Positions 1 through 7,845 of a stretch of 36,878 nucleotides of DNA are shown piece after piece. The notes under the pieces are model-generated. The model made no database searches. It was not told the origin of the DNA and was given only the letters and a program-made list of their open reading frames with translations. A program made the translations under genes and the position numbers. The DNA is from a virus: positions 1 through 36,878 of the IMG/VR virus record IMGVR_UViG_3300046005_000910. One strand, given 5' to 3'. Numbering within the stretch: the stretch's first letter is position 1; each line of letters starts with the position of its first letter.

Positions 1-1
1 C

Positions 2-1519
2 GCTGTTAATGCTTATGTTTTAAGCGCAGCCATGCAAAGTTATGTAGCAAATACCTTGGTCGTTTGGACGCCATCGATCACCAATACAGACGCCACAACA
101 ATTAATATTAACGGCCTTGGCACTGTCGCTATTAAGCGAGTTGATGGCGCGCCTACATTACTAAATGACTTAATCGCTGGTCAATATGCGGTCATGGCTT
201 ATACAGGCACAGAATTTAGAATTGTGGGGGTCACTAAAAGCTACATTGACAGCCTATCTTTTAGCTCGTCATTACCCGCACAGACAGGTAGTGCTGGCAA
301 AGTGATTACAACAGACGGCACAACTGCTTCATGGACCAATACGCTTACGTTAGCAGGCTTGGACCTGGTTTCGCCTTTAGCAGTAGCCCAAGGCGGCACA
401 AGTTCAAACAATGCAACCTCAGCAAGAACAGCATTATCGGCGGCAAAACTAGGAGCTAATGCTGATATTACTGCGTTGTCAGGGCTAACAACCCCCTTAT
501 CTGTCGCTCAAGGCGGTACGGGGACTACGCTGATTACTGGGACTGGTTCGACCGTACACAGTGCATCTCCGACTCTTTCATCTCCTACACTGATAACACC
601 GGCGCTAGGAACACCGTCATCCGGTAATCTTACAGATTGCAGCTTCCCGACCTTAAATCAAAATACCACAGGTAATGCAGCCACCGCTACTCTTGCAGAA
701 AAATCATCAACACTTGCGAATGGTGGTGGTAATGGCGGCGCCTTAACATTTACTTGGACTGATACTGGCGAGCAACCTTCCTATCTTTGGGGTAGTGTTG
801 ATGGTAGCAATATGAAAGTTTATCCTCCTAGTAGACTTAGTGTTGATTATGCAACCAGTGCTGGCTCTGCGACTAATGCCACTAATGCTACCTACGCTAC
901 CAGTGCTGGCTCTGCGACTAATGCCACTAATGCCACTAATGCTACCTACGCTACAACTGCTGGTTCTTGTACGGGAAATGCTGCAACTGCAACGACAGCC
1001 TCTAATGCTAATGGTTCTCAACAAAGTACATTTATGTTGACAGGTATAGCAGGGGATGGCGCTTTAATAATAACAAATGCCAGAACTATTGCCGGAAGTT
1101 GCTATATCGATATGCACCAAGGGGTTGCAGGAGCTAATAGACTCAGGATGCTAAAGCAAACTGGTAACTTTCTTGTTACTAATGATAGTGCAAGTGGAGC
1201 TTATTTAGCAGTTGGTGGTACGTCTTGGGTCGCATCTTCGGATGAAAGATTAAAAAATATTGATAGACCTATAACGGATGCTATTAGTAAAGTAAGTTCT
1301 TTGAGAACCGTTATTGGTTCATATAAAACAGATGAAGTGGGCAAAGAAAGAGTTTTTGTTATTGCCCAAGATGTTGAAAAGGTACTGCCTCAAGCAATAA
1401 ATATTGATGATGATGGTATGTTAGGGGTGGCATATACTGACCTTATTCCATTATTAATTGCGGCAATTAAAGAACAACAGGTGCAAATTGACCAGCTTAA
1501 AACATTAGCTGGAATTTAA
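2..1519 (+). CDS. Tail fibre/tailspike C-terminal part with Peptidase S74 chaperone (5' truncated)
   Basis: The reading frame is open to the left edge, so the gene starts upstream; the first internal ATG is at 32. The body shows phage-fibre low-complexity repeats (PLAVAQGGTSS, PLSVAQGGTGTT) and Ser/Ala/Thr/Asn repeats near 850-960. The C-terminus has SSDERLKN followed by an alpha-helical end (IKEQQVQIDQLKTL), which matches the Peptidase S74 intramolecular chaperone of endosialidases and fibres. In that family a Ser/Lys pair five residues apart performs self-cleavage after trimerisation. Here the Ser codon is 1238-1240 and the Lys follows as S-D-E-R-L-K, so about 93 residues would be released. 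The fibre would sit on the virion and bind the host surface. Identity as a fibre with S74 is firm; receptor and enzymatic activity are unknown. Confidence 0.9.
   Translation, partial: AVNAYVLSAAMQSYVANTLVVWTPSITNTDATTININGLGTVAIKRVDGAPTLLNDLIAGQYAVMAYTGTEFRIVGVTKSYIDSLSFSSSLPAQTGSAGKVITTDGTTASWTNTLTLAGLDLVSPLAVAQGGTSSNNATSARTALSAAKLGANADITALSGLTTPLSVAQGGTGTTLITGTGSTVHSASPTLSSPTLITPALGTPSSGNLTDCSFPTLNQNTTGNAATATLAEKSSTLANGGGNGGALTFTWTDTGEQPSYLWGSVDGSNMKVYPPSRLSVDYATSAGSATNATNATYATSAGSATNATNATNATYATTAGSCTGNAATATTASNANGSQQSTFMLTGIAGDGALIITNARTIAGSCYIDMHQGVAGANRLRMLKQTGNFLVTNDSASGAYLAVGGTSWVASSDERLKNIDRPITDAISKVSSLRTVIGSYKTDEVGKERVFVIAQDVEKVLPQAINIDDDGMLGVAYTDLIPLLIAAIKEQQVQIDQLKTLAGI
851..960 (+). 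repeat. In-frame tandem repeat in tail fibre gene
   Basis: A 45-bp unit starting near 855 is followed at 900 by a nearly identical unit carrying one extra 9-bp insertion (54 bp). Each encodes SAGSATNATNATYAT-type residues. The units keep the frame, so copy-number change would lengthen or shorten the fibre stalk. Confidence 0.8.
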
Positions 1520-1521
1520 TT

Positions 1522-1665
1522 ATGCTGAAAGTTCAGAGTGTCGAGCAAATAGGTTTAAACAAAGACTTATCACAGCAAGAACTGCCGGTAAATGTGGTCT
1601 TAACGGTACTGGGCAAAACTGAAACAGAGATTGATGATATGTTTATAGAGGCAAACCTGTTATGA
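1522..1665 (+). CDS. Small hypothetical protein (47 aa) between tail fibre and holin-like gene
   Basis: An ATG two bases after the tail fibre stop opens a 47-residue frame (MLKVQSVEQIG...). Its TGA overlaps the ATG of the next gene as ATGA (1662-1665), the usual sign of translational coupling. The sequence has no membrane segment and ends in an acidic helix (TETEIDDMFIEANLL). I do not recognise the family. Support comes from packing and overlap rather than homology; the position suggests a fibre-associated accessory or the first lysis-cassette gene. Confidence 0.6.
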   Translation: MLKVQSVEQIGLNKDLSQQELPVNVVLTVLGKTETEIDDMFIEANLL

Positions 1666-1850
1666 AAGATTTTATGCTAGCACGTTTACATGAACCCTCT
1701 ACTTGGAGATCAGTAATATGGGTACTGACAAGCTTTGGTTTAATTGCATTTAAAGGTGAGCAAGCGGAGGCGATTATCGCTCTCGGTATGGCATTGTCTG
1801 GGGCTTGTGGGGTTGTTACTCCTGACAAGTTGTTCAATAAAAAAGTGTAA
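1662..1850 (+). CDS. Putative holin-like small membrane protein
   Basis: This 62-residue protein has the pattern HEPSTWRSVIWVLTSFGLIAF, then EQAEAIIALGMALSGACGVV, and a charged tail (TPDKLFNKKV). Two hydrophobic segments at about residues 16-31 and 36-53 fit a short two-span phage holin or similar membrane protein. It is coupled by ATGA to the preceding gene, and the endolysin lies about 330 bp downstream, the normal place for a holin. A holin would open the inner membrane at lysis. Family membership is inferred from size, topology and context; a pinholin or other membrane protein cannot be excluded. Confidence 0.65.
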   Translation: MKDFMLARLHEPSTWRSVIWVLTSFGLIAFKGEQAEAIIALGMALSGACGVVTPDKLFNKKV

Positions 1851-1965
1851 TTTACACCCTGCCGCTATAGAACAGATAGGTTGGGTAAATTCCACCTTTG
1901 ATGGTGGTCAAATAATAGTTGATTGCAAGGTAGAGTCAGATGAATATAAAAGCACTAGTTATTAG
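1756..1965 (+). CDS. Small lipoprotein, nested out of frame in holin-like gene (possible o-spanin-like)
   Basis: A frame starting with GTG at 1756 (or TTG at 1744) overlaps the second half of the holin-like gene and runs across the gap to the next gene, overlapping its ATG at 1940. With the GTG start the protein has 69 residues. Its N-terminal region is basic (MSKRRR), followed by a hydrophobic core and a lipobox L23-T24-S25-C26, predicting a 44-residue mature lipoprotein with Ser at +2, which favours the outer membrane. Overlapping lipoprotein genes in lysis cassettes are typical of outer-membrane spanin subunits, but no inner-membrane partner and no proline-rich stretch is seen. The start codon is weakly supported because no clear Shine-Dalgarno is present. 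Confidence 0.6.
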   Translation: MSKRRRLSLSVWHCLGLVGLLLLTSCSIKKCNLHPAAIEQIGWVNSTFDGGQIIVDCKVESDEYKSTSY

Positions 1966-2173
1966 TAATGCGGCAAAGTTAATTCTAGGTGGGAAGTTAT
2001 GGGTAGACGTACGTAGACTTGTGTCTTCTATTAACGGTGATACTAAACTTACAGGCCCTGAGAAACGTGCGGCTGTGTACGAAGACCTGCGTATTATTTT
2101 TAGTAACGTTAGTACGGTGCTTTTAAACTGTGCCATTGAGATAGGTACACTTTGGGTTAGAACCTTAGTTTAA
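1940..2173 (+). CDS. Hypothetical protein of the lysis cassette (77 aa)
   Basis: This is a 77-residue protein between the lipoprotein and endolysin genes. It overlaps the former by 26 bp and ends two bases before the endolysin ATG. The middle is polar (GGKLWVDVRRLVSSINGDTKLTGPEKRAAVYEDL) and the C-terminal 25 residues are mildly hydrophobic and amphipathic (IIFSNVSTVLLNCAIEIGTLWV). It could be an auxiliary holin, antiholin or spanin-like factor by position only. No family is recognised. Confidence 0.7.
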   Translation: MNIKALVISNAAKLILGGKLWVDVRRLVSSINGDTKLTGPEKRAAVYEDLRIIFSNVSTVLLNCAIEIGTLWVRTLV

Positions 2174-2175
2174 TC

Positions 2176-2631
2176 ATGGAGGCCTCTAAAGCAGGTAAGG
2201 ACTTAATAAAACAATTTGAAGCTTTTAGAGGTGCTCCCTACCTGTGCCCTGCTGATGTAGCTAGTATAGGTTATGGGTCTACCGTATACCCCAATGGGAA
2301 AAAAGTAAAGTTATCAGATAAGACTATAACGCCAGAAGAAGGTGATGCACTGTTTGATACTACCCTACATACCTACGAAACTGCAGTTACTAAAGCGGTT
2401 AAAGAGCCGCTAACCCAAAATCAATTTGATGCTTGTGTCTCATTGTGTTATAACATAGGACAAACTAACTTTTCTACATCCACATTAGTAAAGATGTTAA
2501 ATATCAAGGCTAAACCGGAATTGGTGGCTTTGCAGTTTTTACGTTGGGACAAAGCACGTGGCATTCGGTTAGCAGGCCTTACACGTAGAAGAATGGCAGA
2601 ATCGGAGCTTTTTTTAAGCGCCCATAAATAA
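2176..2631 (+). CDS. Endolysin, GH24 (T4-type) lysozyme family
   Basis: This 151-residue protein has the family length and motifs: catalytic Glu15 in IKQFEAFRGAPY, then IGYGST, and the later helix motif QFDACVSLCYNIG. In the classic E-x8-D/C-x5-T triad the middle position here is Cys24, as in P1-type lysozymes. The third is Ser30 instead of Thr. The enzyme hydrolyses the glycan strand of peptidoglycan at lysis. No signal peptide or SAR segment is visible, so it should need a holin to reach the periplasm, consistent with the cassette. It is the last gene of the lysis group before virion genes resume. Confidence 0.93.
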   Translation: MEASKAGKDLIKQFEAFRGAPYLCPADVASIGYGSTVYPNGKKVKLSDKTITPEEGDALFDTTLHTYETAVTKAVKEPLTQNQFDACVSLCYNIGQTNFSTSTLVKMLNIKAKPELVALQFLRWDKARGIRLAGLTRRRMAESELFLSAHK

Positions 2632-2649
2632 TACTTATAAGGTTAGTGA

Positions 2650-4740
2650 ATGGCTTTACAATACCTTCAATTTAGACCCGGAGTTTCTAGGGAATCTACT
2701 AACCTTGCTAATACAGGGGGTTTCTATGCCTGTCAATGGGTTCGATTTAGAAGTGGCTCCCCTGAAAAGATTAGTGGGTGGATATCCCCTACGCTTAATA
2801 CTTATGAGGGTGAGTGCCGAAACTTAGTTGAATGGGTTGCTCTTAATGGTAATTATATATTAGGGCTGGGAACTAACTTAAAATATTACTTATATATTGG
2901 AGGTGAGTACTTTAATATTACCCCTATACGCTTAACCTCTTCGTTAGCGGCTAACCCTTTTTACCCTATATATTCTACTTTATCCGCAGGGTTATCTGCT
3001 ACGGACACTACCATTCCTGTAGTTAGCGGTACTTCATTTTCTCGTGCTTTTCCTTATACTATTCGTATAGACTCAGAAGATATATATGTTAATTCCGCAG
3101 CTGGTACTACTTTATCGACCTGTATTCGTGGTTATAACGGTACAACAGCTACAACCCATAATATAAGCTCAGTAGTATCAAGCCCTTACCTAGTGGTTGC
3201 TAGTACTGCTAACGCTGCTTATATAAATGACTTTGTTACACTTAGTGGGGCTACTGCTTTTGGGGCTTACGCTTTAGAAGACCTTAATATTGAAACTCAG
3301 GTATTCGCTCAATCAACTAATTACATAGTTATTTATACAGGTGTTCAATCTGCTGCTGTTACTAATGGTGGAGGTGCTGTAACAATAGCTGAGTATCAAA
3401 TACATGTGGGTAATGCTACTGATGTTTTTGGTGATGGTTGGGGCGTAGGCCCTTATGGTGTAGTTCCTTATGGTACTGCATATCCAGATGCTAATTTGAC
3501 CGAGGTAATGCGGTTATGGAGTGCGGATACCTTTGGACAAGACCTTGTCTATAATATAAGAAATGGAGGGGTGTATTACTGGGATGCTTTAACTAAGTTA
3601 GTAGTTTCAGGGCAGGTATCTGGGCCGGGGGTAGATATAACTAGTGTAGGGTTTGGTGCTGATGCTGATGCACCTAATGTAGCTAGTAGAGTGTTTGTAT
3701 CTGAAGAGCGCCATATTGTAGTATTAGGAGCTAATGACCCTTACGCAACATCCCCTACAGCACAAGACCCTCTATTAGTTAGGTGGTGTAGCCAAGAAGA
3801 CCCCCTTGTATGGATACCCGCAGCCACTAATACGGCAGGAAGTTATAGACTTGCTTATGGTAGTACTATTATTACTTCCGAAAAAACAAGACAAGAAGTG
3901 CTGATATGGTCAGATACGGCTCTATATTCCATGCGCTATTTAGGGCCTCCTTATACATTTGGGTTTACTACTACTTCTAATGATATAACCATTATATCGC
4001 CTAATAGTGTGTTTACTGCACTGGGTGTATCGTATTGGATGGGGAATGGTAAGTTTTATGCTTATTCAGGACGGGTTGATACCCTACCTTGTTCCCTGCG
4101 CCAGTATGTGTTTGATGATTTTAACTTTAATCAATCTAATCAAGTGTATGCAGGTGGTAATGAGAAGTATAATGAAGTGTGGTGGTTCTACCCCTCTAGT
4201 GAATCTGACTATAATGATCGGTATGTAGTCTATAACTATTTAGAAAAACTTTGGTATTATGGAGATAGGCCTAGAACTGCATGGTTAGACTCTCATATAC
4301 AAGGCTACCCTTGGGCTACTTCAAACGGGCAGTTATTGCAACATGAGCAGGGTGTGGACGATGGGTCTGTAAATCCTCCAGAAGGCGTATACGCTTACAT
4401 AGAAAGTGCTGATTTTGATTTAGGTGAAGGAGATAAATTCTCTGCTGTTAAACGGGTTATCCCTGATATTGATTTTATAGGGTCTACTAGTAATACACCT
4501 TCGGTAACAATGACAGTATCTACTCGCAACTTTCCGGGGCAAGGATACTTCTCAAATGATGCACCTGCTAATATTCTAGGGTCTAAAGCGACTACTCAAG
4601 TCTACGACTACACCAACCAAGTATTTGTAAGGCTTAGAGGTAGGCAAGTAGCTGTTAGAGTTAGTAGTGAAGATGTAGGTGTAAGGTGGCAGTTAGGTAC
4701 AGCTAGGTTGGATATTCAGGGTGATGGAGGTAAATCGTAA
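2650..4740 (+). CDS. Virion structural protein, tail nozzle/DNA-stabilisation-like
   Basis: This 696-residue protein starts MALQYLQFRPGVSRESTNLANTGG and contains WVRFRSGSPEKISGW. It ends with a RLRGRQVAVRVSS...WQLGTARLDIQGDG motif, a layout common to large tail proteins of many environmental podo-like phages. It is predicted to be mostly beta-rich and has no signal peptide or catalytic motif. Size and position (after lysis genes, before ejection-type proteins) suggest a tail nozzle or P22 gp10-like stabilisation role, but that assignment is inference. Its TAA overlaps the next ATG (TAATG). Confidence 0.75.
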   Translation: MALQYLQFRPGVSRESTNLANTGGFYACQWVRFRSGSPEKISGWISPTLNTYEGECRNLVEWVALNGNYILGLGTNLKYYLYIGGEYFNITPIRLTSSLAANPFYPIYSTLSAGLSATDTTIPVVSGTSFSRAFPYTIRIDSEDIYVNSAAGTTLSTCIRGYNGTTATTHNISSVVSSPYLVVASTANAAYINDFVTLSGATAFGAYALEDLNIETQVFAQSTNYIVIYTGVQSAAVTNGGGAVTIAEYQIHVGNATDVFGDGWGVGPYGVVPYGTAYPDANLTEVMRLWSADTFGQDLVYNIRNGGVYYWDALTKLVVSGQVSGPGVDITSVGFGADADAPNVASRVFVSEERHIVVLGANDPYATSPTAQDPLLVRWCSQEDPLVWIPAATNTAGSYRLAYGSTIITSEKTRQEVLIWSDTALYSMRYLGPPYTFGFTTTSNDITIISPNSVFTALGVSYWMGNGKFYAYSGRVDTLPCSLRQYVFDDFNFNQSNQVYAGGNEKYNEVWWFYPSSESDYNDRYVVYNYLEKLWYYGDRPRTAWLDSHIQGYPWATSNGQLLQHEQGVDDGSVNPPEGVYAYIESADFDLGEGDKFSAVKRVIPDIDFIGSTSNTPSVTMTVSTRNFPGQGYFSNDAPANILGSKATTQVYDYTNQVFVRLRGRQVAVRVSSEDVGVRWQLGTARLDIQGDGGKS

Positions 4741-4973
4741 TGGCTAATAGAAATAACGTCCCTAGTCCTGTACTACCTTTACCCCCTTTAGAGTATGATG
4801 TTCAGTATATGAACACCTTAATACGCCTACTGAACTATTTTATCCAACAACAAGACAACCCCGGACAAATACGAGGTAGTGATTTACATCTATCCGGTCT
4901 CCCAACTACTGCTACTGGATTAGTTTCTGGAGATGTTTGGAACAATGCGGGCACCCTTAAAATTATACCTTAG
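4740..4973 (+). CDS. Small virion-associated protein (77 aa)
   Basis: This 77-residue protein is coupled by TAATG to the large structural gene. The N-terminus is proline-rich (PSPVLPLPPLEYD). It is followed by a helix (YMNTLIRLLNYFIQQQDNPGQIRG) and the ending GLPTTATGLVSGDVWNNAGTLKIIP, an ending seen in short phage virion or fibre-attachment proteins. Likely a small tail component; exact role unknown. Confidence 0.75.
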   Translation: MANRNNVPSPVLPLPPLEYDVQYMNTLIRLLNYFIQQQDNPGQIRGSDLHLSGLPTTATGLVSGDVWNNAGTLKIIP

Positions 4974-4982
4974 AGACTTAAT

Positions 4983-6341
4983 ATGGCATACACACATACA
5001 GCAAATGGTTTAGCTTCTCTAGGACGTAAGGGCGATGACACGCTCATGCATGTTAGCAAGAAAGAACTAGCAGGGTTACAATCACTTTTAGGCCCTATTA
5101 CTAGCAACCCTGACACAGGGCTACCTGAAGCATTTAACTGGAAAGACATCTTAGTTTCTCTAGGCGTAGGCATGTTAGGTGCTTATACAGGTGGTGCAGG
5201 CGCTGCAGCCCTAGGTGGTGGGGCTCTTACAGGTACGGCTATTGGTGCAGGTACAGGCGCATTGGCTCAAGGAGCAATAAGCTCAGCTCAGGGTAGAGGT
5301 TTTGGTGCAGGTGCATTAGGCGGTGCTATTTCAGGTGGTATGGGTGGGTATGGTGGTACTGATATGGCGGGGGGTGCTAAACCAGTAACAAGTGTAGAGT
5401 CCCTACCTTCAAATATAGCAGGGCCTCCAGAACAAATTGTAACTAAACCCCTTGTATCAGAAGCACTAAAACAACAAGGCCCTGCAATGACTTCAAAAGC
5501 AGGGTTAGAGTCACTACTTAAGCCTGTTGGTATGGGCGGGTTTATGGGGGCTGAAGCTCAGAATATGGTTGAAGAGAACCAAGCGATAGCCACTCAAGTA
5601 CGCAAACAAAAGCTACAAGACCAAGCTAATGCTAGAGACCAACAACAATACTTTGCTGATTTAGGCTATCCTTTAGCACCTTTAGAAACTCTTAATAGTC
5701 CTGATAATGCTACACAACGAGACTACTATACTAACCTCATAAATAGACAAGGGTTAGCTGCAGGCGGGCCTGTAATAGCACAAGGGGATTTTAACGGAGT
5801 TCCTGTTCGTACTACAATGCCTCCTCAGTATGTGTCTGACTTTGAAAAGGTTGATACTGAGATAGAAGCCCCAAAAGCAATAGAAGGGTTTAAAGGCGTA
5901 GTTGCAGGTGCTTTAACTAATGGTATGGCAAATGGAGGGTATGTTAATACACAGCCTGTAAACCCCAATTCTTTCTATCCTGAATCTCAAATACACAGTG
6001 CTGCCCCTTACCCAGCAGCTACACCACAACGCCACGAAGTTATACAGGGGTTTGAGAATGGAGGTCTTTTAGACGGCCCCGGTGATGGTATGTCTGATGA
6101 TATTGAGGCTAATATTGATGGCGAAGAAGAGATCAGATTAGCAGATGGTGAGTTTGTTGTACCGCCTGATTTAGTACGTATGTTAGGCTATGGCGACCCT
6201 GAAGAAGGCGCTAAGTTATTAGATAACCTACTGCCATTAGTAAGGCAAGCAGCACATGGGAAGAAAGAACAAGTCAACCAAGATGCAGGGAAATTGGCTG
6301 TTGAAAAGATGATGGTTAGAGCAGCAAAAGGTAAAGCTTAA
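4983..6341 (+). CDS. Putative internal virion/ejection protein with C-terminal ADGEFVVP motif
   Basis: This 452-residue protein has the N-terminal motif GDDTLMHVSKKELAGLQSLLG and DTGLPEAFNW. A Gly/Ala-rich, membrane-active-looking stretch follows (residues about 58-125), then a charged middle. The C-terminal module reads GGLLDGPGDGMSDDI, then EIRLADGEFVVPPDLVRMLGYG and helices. The same C-terminal module recurs in the gene at 6787, indicating a shared docking or assembly element. The glycine zipper-like region suggests membrane interaction during DNA ejection. It is coupled by TAATG to the cupin gene. Function is inferred from composition and neighbourhood. Confidence 0.75.
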   Translation: MAYTHTANGLASLGRKGDDTLMHVSKKELAGLQSLLGPITSNPDTGLPEAFNWKDILVSLGVGMLGAYTGGAGAAALGGGALTGTAIGAGTGALAQGAISSAQGRGFGAGALGGAISGGMGGYGGTDMAGGAKPVTSVESLPSNIAGPPEQIVTKPLVSEALKQQGPAMTSKAGLESLLKPVGMGGFMGAEAQNMVEENQAIATQVRKQKLQDQANARDQQQYFADLGYPLAPLETLNSPDNATQRDYYTNLINRQGLAAGGPVIAQGDFNGVPVRTTMPPQYVSDFEKVDTEIEAPKAIEGFKGVVAGALTNGMANGGYVNTQPVNPNSFYPESQIHSAAPYPAATPQRHEVIQGFENGGLLDGPGDGMSDDIEANIDGEEEIRLADGEFVVPPDLVRMLGYGDPEEGAKLLDNLLPLVRQAAHGKKEQVNQDAGKLAVEKMMVRAAKGKA

Positions 6342-6790
6342 TGCATACTTTAATGGCTCAGCCTGATATACAATCTATTGATGAGTTAACAGCCCATATA
6401 CAAGCAGGTCTAGCTGAGGGGTCTTTAGTAACAGCTGAGACTCCTTTAACGCATTACCATACCGATGAGCTTTACGGACGTAGAATTATAGTACCTGCAG
6501 GTTGTTTCTTTACGACTAGGGTGCATAAGGCTGACCATATATCCATTGCACTTAGAGGCCGCATTACACTATTAAATGCTGAGGGGGAGTCTAAAGAAGT
6601 AAAAGCCCCTGATATGTTTGTCACCCCTGCTGGAACGCACCGTGTTGTTTATGTGCACGAAGAGGTTGAGTTTGCTACTATACATGCCTGTACTGAACAA
6701 GATGATGATAAAGTTGTAGACGAACTTAGCTTTTTTACGATGGACGAGTATCAACAAGATGCTATTAATAAATTAGGAATACAACTATGA
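6341..6790 (+). CDS. Cupin-fold (double-stranded beta-helix) protein
   Basis: This is a 149-residue protein with a conserved beta-barrel pattern: LYGRRIIVPAGCFFTTRVHKADHISIALRGRITLL, then VKAPDMFVTPAGTHRVVYVHEEVEFATIHAC. His62, His66 and His100 are candidate metal ligands in the two cupin motifs. No fused enzyme domain is present. It lies between two Gly-rich virion genes with overlaps on both sides, so it is probably a virion or assembly protein, though a metabolic or sugar-modifying role cannot be excluded. Fold confidence is good; function is unknown. Confidence 0.75.
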   Translation: MHTLMAQPDIQSIDELTAHIQAGLAEGSLVTAETPLTHYHTDELYGRRIIVPAGCFFTTRVHKADHISIALRGRITLLNAEGESKEVKAPDMFVTPAGTHRVVYVHEEVEFATIHACTEQDDDKVVDELSFFTMDEYQQDAINKLGIQL

Positions 6791-7845
6791 CTATTATTGC
6801 TACCTTAGCTAGTATTGGTGCTACTGTTGCAGGTGTGGCGGGTATAGGTACTGGGGTTGTTGCGGGAACTGCAGGGGCTACTGCTGCTTCTCTTGGGGTT
6901 GGAACTGCTGCTACTATTGGTGCTGCTTCTACGGCTGCTTTAGGCGCTGGGGTTGGGGCTACGTCAGCTGCAATCCAAGGACAAGATATTGGTAAAGGCG
7001 CTCTTATGGGGGCAGGTACTGGATTAGCTACCGCAGGTGTGGCAGGTGGATTAGGTGCTGCCGCAGGTGCTCTTGGTGCTCCCGCAGGTGCAGCTACTAA
7101 TATTGGTGTTGGCGCTGCTACAGGCGCTACTGTAGGTGCGGGTAAAGCGGCTATTGAAGGCGGGGATATTGGTAAAGGCGCTCTTATGGGGGCAGGTACT
7201 GGTGCTGCTGGTGCTGTTGCAGGTAATGTAGTAAGTGGGATGAGTGATGCTGGCAATCAAGCAATAGCTGATGCAAGTAAATCAGCAGGTAATGGAGTAG
7301 TTACAACCCCTTTAGCAGAGCAAGCGCCTCTAGGTGCTTTAGATGAAATCGGTACTGATGTTGCAGGTGGAGCAGGTAATACTGTAGGCCCTATAACCCC
7401 TGTAACAACTAGTAACCCTATAGTAGGCGGTATTAACACAACGCTAGGTACTAACTTAACAGGCAATGAGATGCTTGCTGGTGGTGCTATGTTAGGGGGT
7501 GCAGGGTATGCAGGTATCGGTGCATTGTCTGATAGTGCGGCAGCTAAGAAAGCTGAAGAGGAAGATAAAGCGAGGGGAGACAAATTTAGAGCTCAAAACA
7601 CATCAGGCCCTTTAGGGGGTTTAGGAGATATTGGTATGGCAACAGGCGGGATTACTGCATTAGCACATGGAGGTCAAGTACCTCTTAAAGAAGGCGCTTA
7701 TATTATCCCTGCAGATGTAGTTAGTGCGCTGGGTAATGGGTCTACTAAAGCGGGGGCTGAGTTTTTAAGACACTTAATGATACAAGTACGTAAAGAATCT
7801 ATAAAACGTCAAGGTTTAGGAGCTGCTAAAAAACATGTCGCTTAA
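6787..7845 (+). CDS. Gly/Ala-rich putative ejection protein
   Basis: The first 160 or so of 352 residues are almost entirely Gly, Ala, Thr and Val, forming glycine-zipper-like hydrophobic segments with an internal repeat (DIGKGALMGAGTG, twice). The middle is polar (TSNPIVGGINTTLGTNLTGNEM). The C-terminus carries ALAHGGQVPLKEGAYIIPADVVSALGNGSTKAGAEFLRHL, related to the C-terminal module of the gene ending at 6341. Such proteins are typical internal or ejection proteins that insert into host membranes. It overlaps neighbours on both sides by 4-11 bp. Confidence 0.7.
   Translation: MTIIATLASIGATVAGVAGIGTGVVAGTAGATAASLGVGTAATIGAASTAALGAGVGATSAAIQGQDIGKGALMGAGTGLATAGVAGGLGAAAGALGAPAGAATNIGVGAATGATVGAGKAAIEGGDIGKGALMGAGTGAAGAVAGNVVSGMSDAGNQAIADASKSAGNGVVTTPLAEQAPLGALDEIGTDVAGGAGNTVGPITPVTTSNPIVGGINTTLGTNLTGNEMLAGGAMLGGAGYAGIGALSDSAAAKKAEEEDKARGDKFRAQNTSGPLGGLGDIGMATGGITALAHGGQVPLKEGAYIIPADVVSALGNGSTKAGAEFLRHLMIQVRKESIKRQGLGAAKKHVA
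6985..7022 (+). repeat. 38-bp direct repeat, copy 1
   Basis: A perfect 38-bp direct repeat; the second copy is at 7165-7202, exactly 180 bp (60 codons) downstream and in frame. It encodes DIGKGALMGAGTG. Perfect identity at DNA level suggests recent duplication or gene conversion rather than only protein-level constraint. Confidence 0.85.
7165..7202 (+). repeat. 38-bp direct repeat, copy 2
   Basis: Second perfect copy of the 38-bp repeat found at 6985-7022, within the same Gly/Ala-rich gene. Confidence 0.85.

Noticed and set aside
743-1024. Minus-strand Ser/Arg-rich frame opposite the tail fibre
   Set aside because: It is the antisense shadow of the fibre repeats, with low-complexity composition and no start signal.
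6787-7256. Minus-strand Ala/Pro-rich frame opposite the Gly/Ala-rich gene
   Set aside because: Mirror image of GC-rich Gly/Ala codons; no independent start or context.
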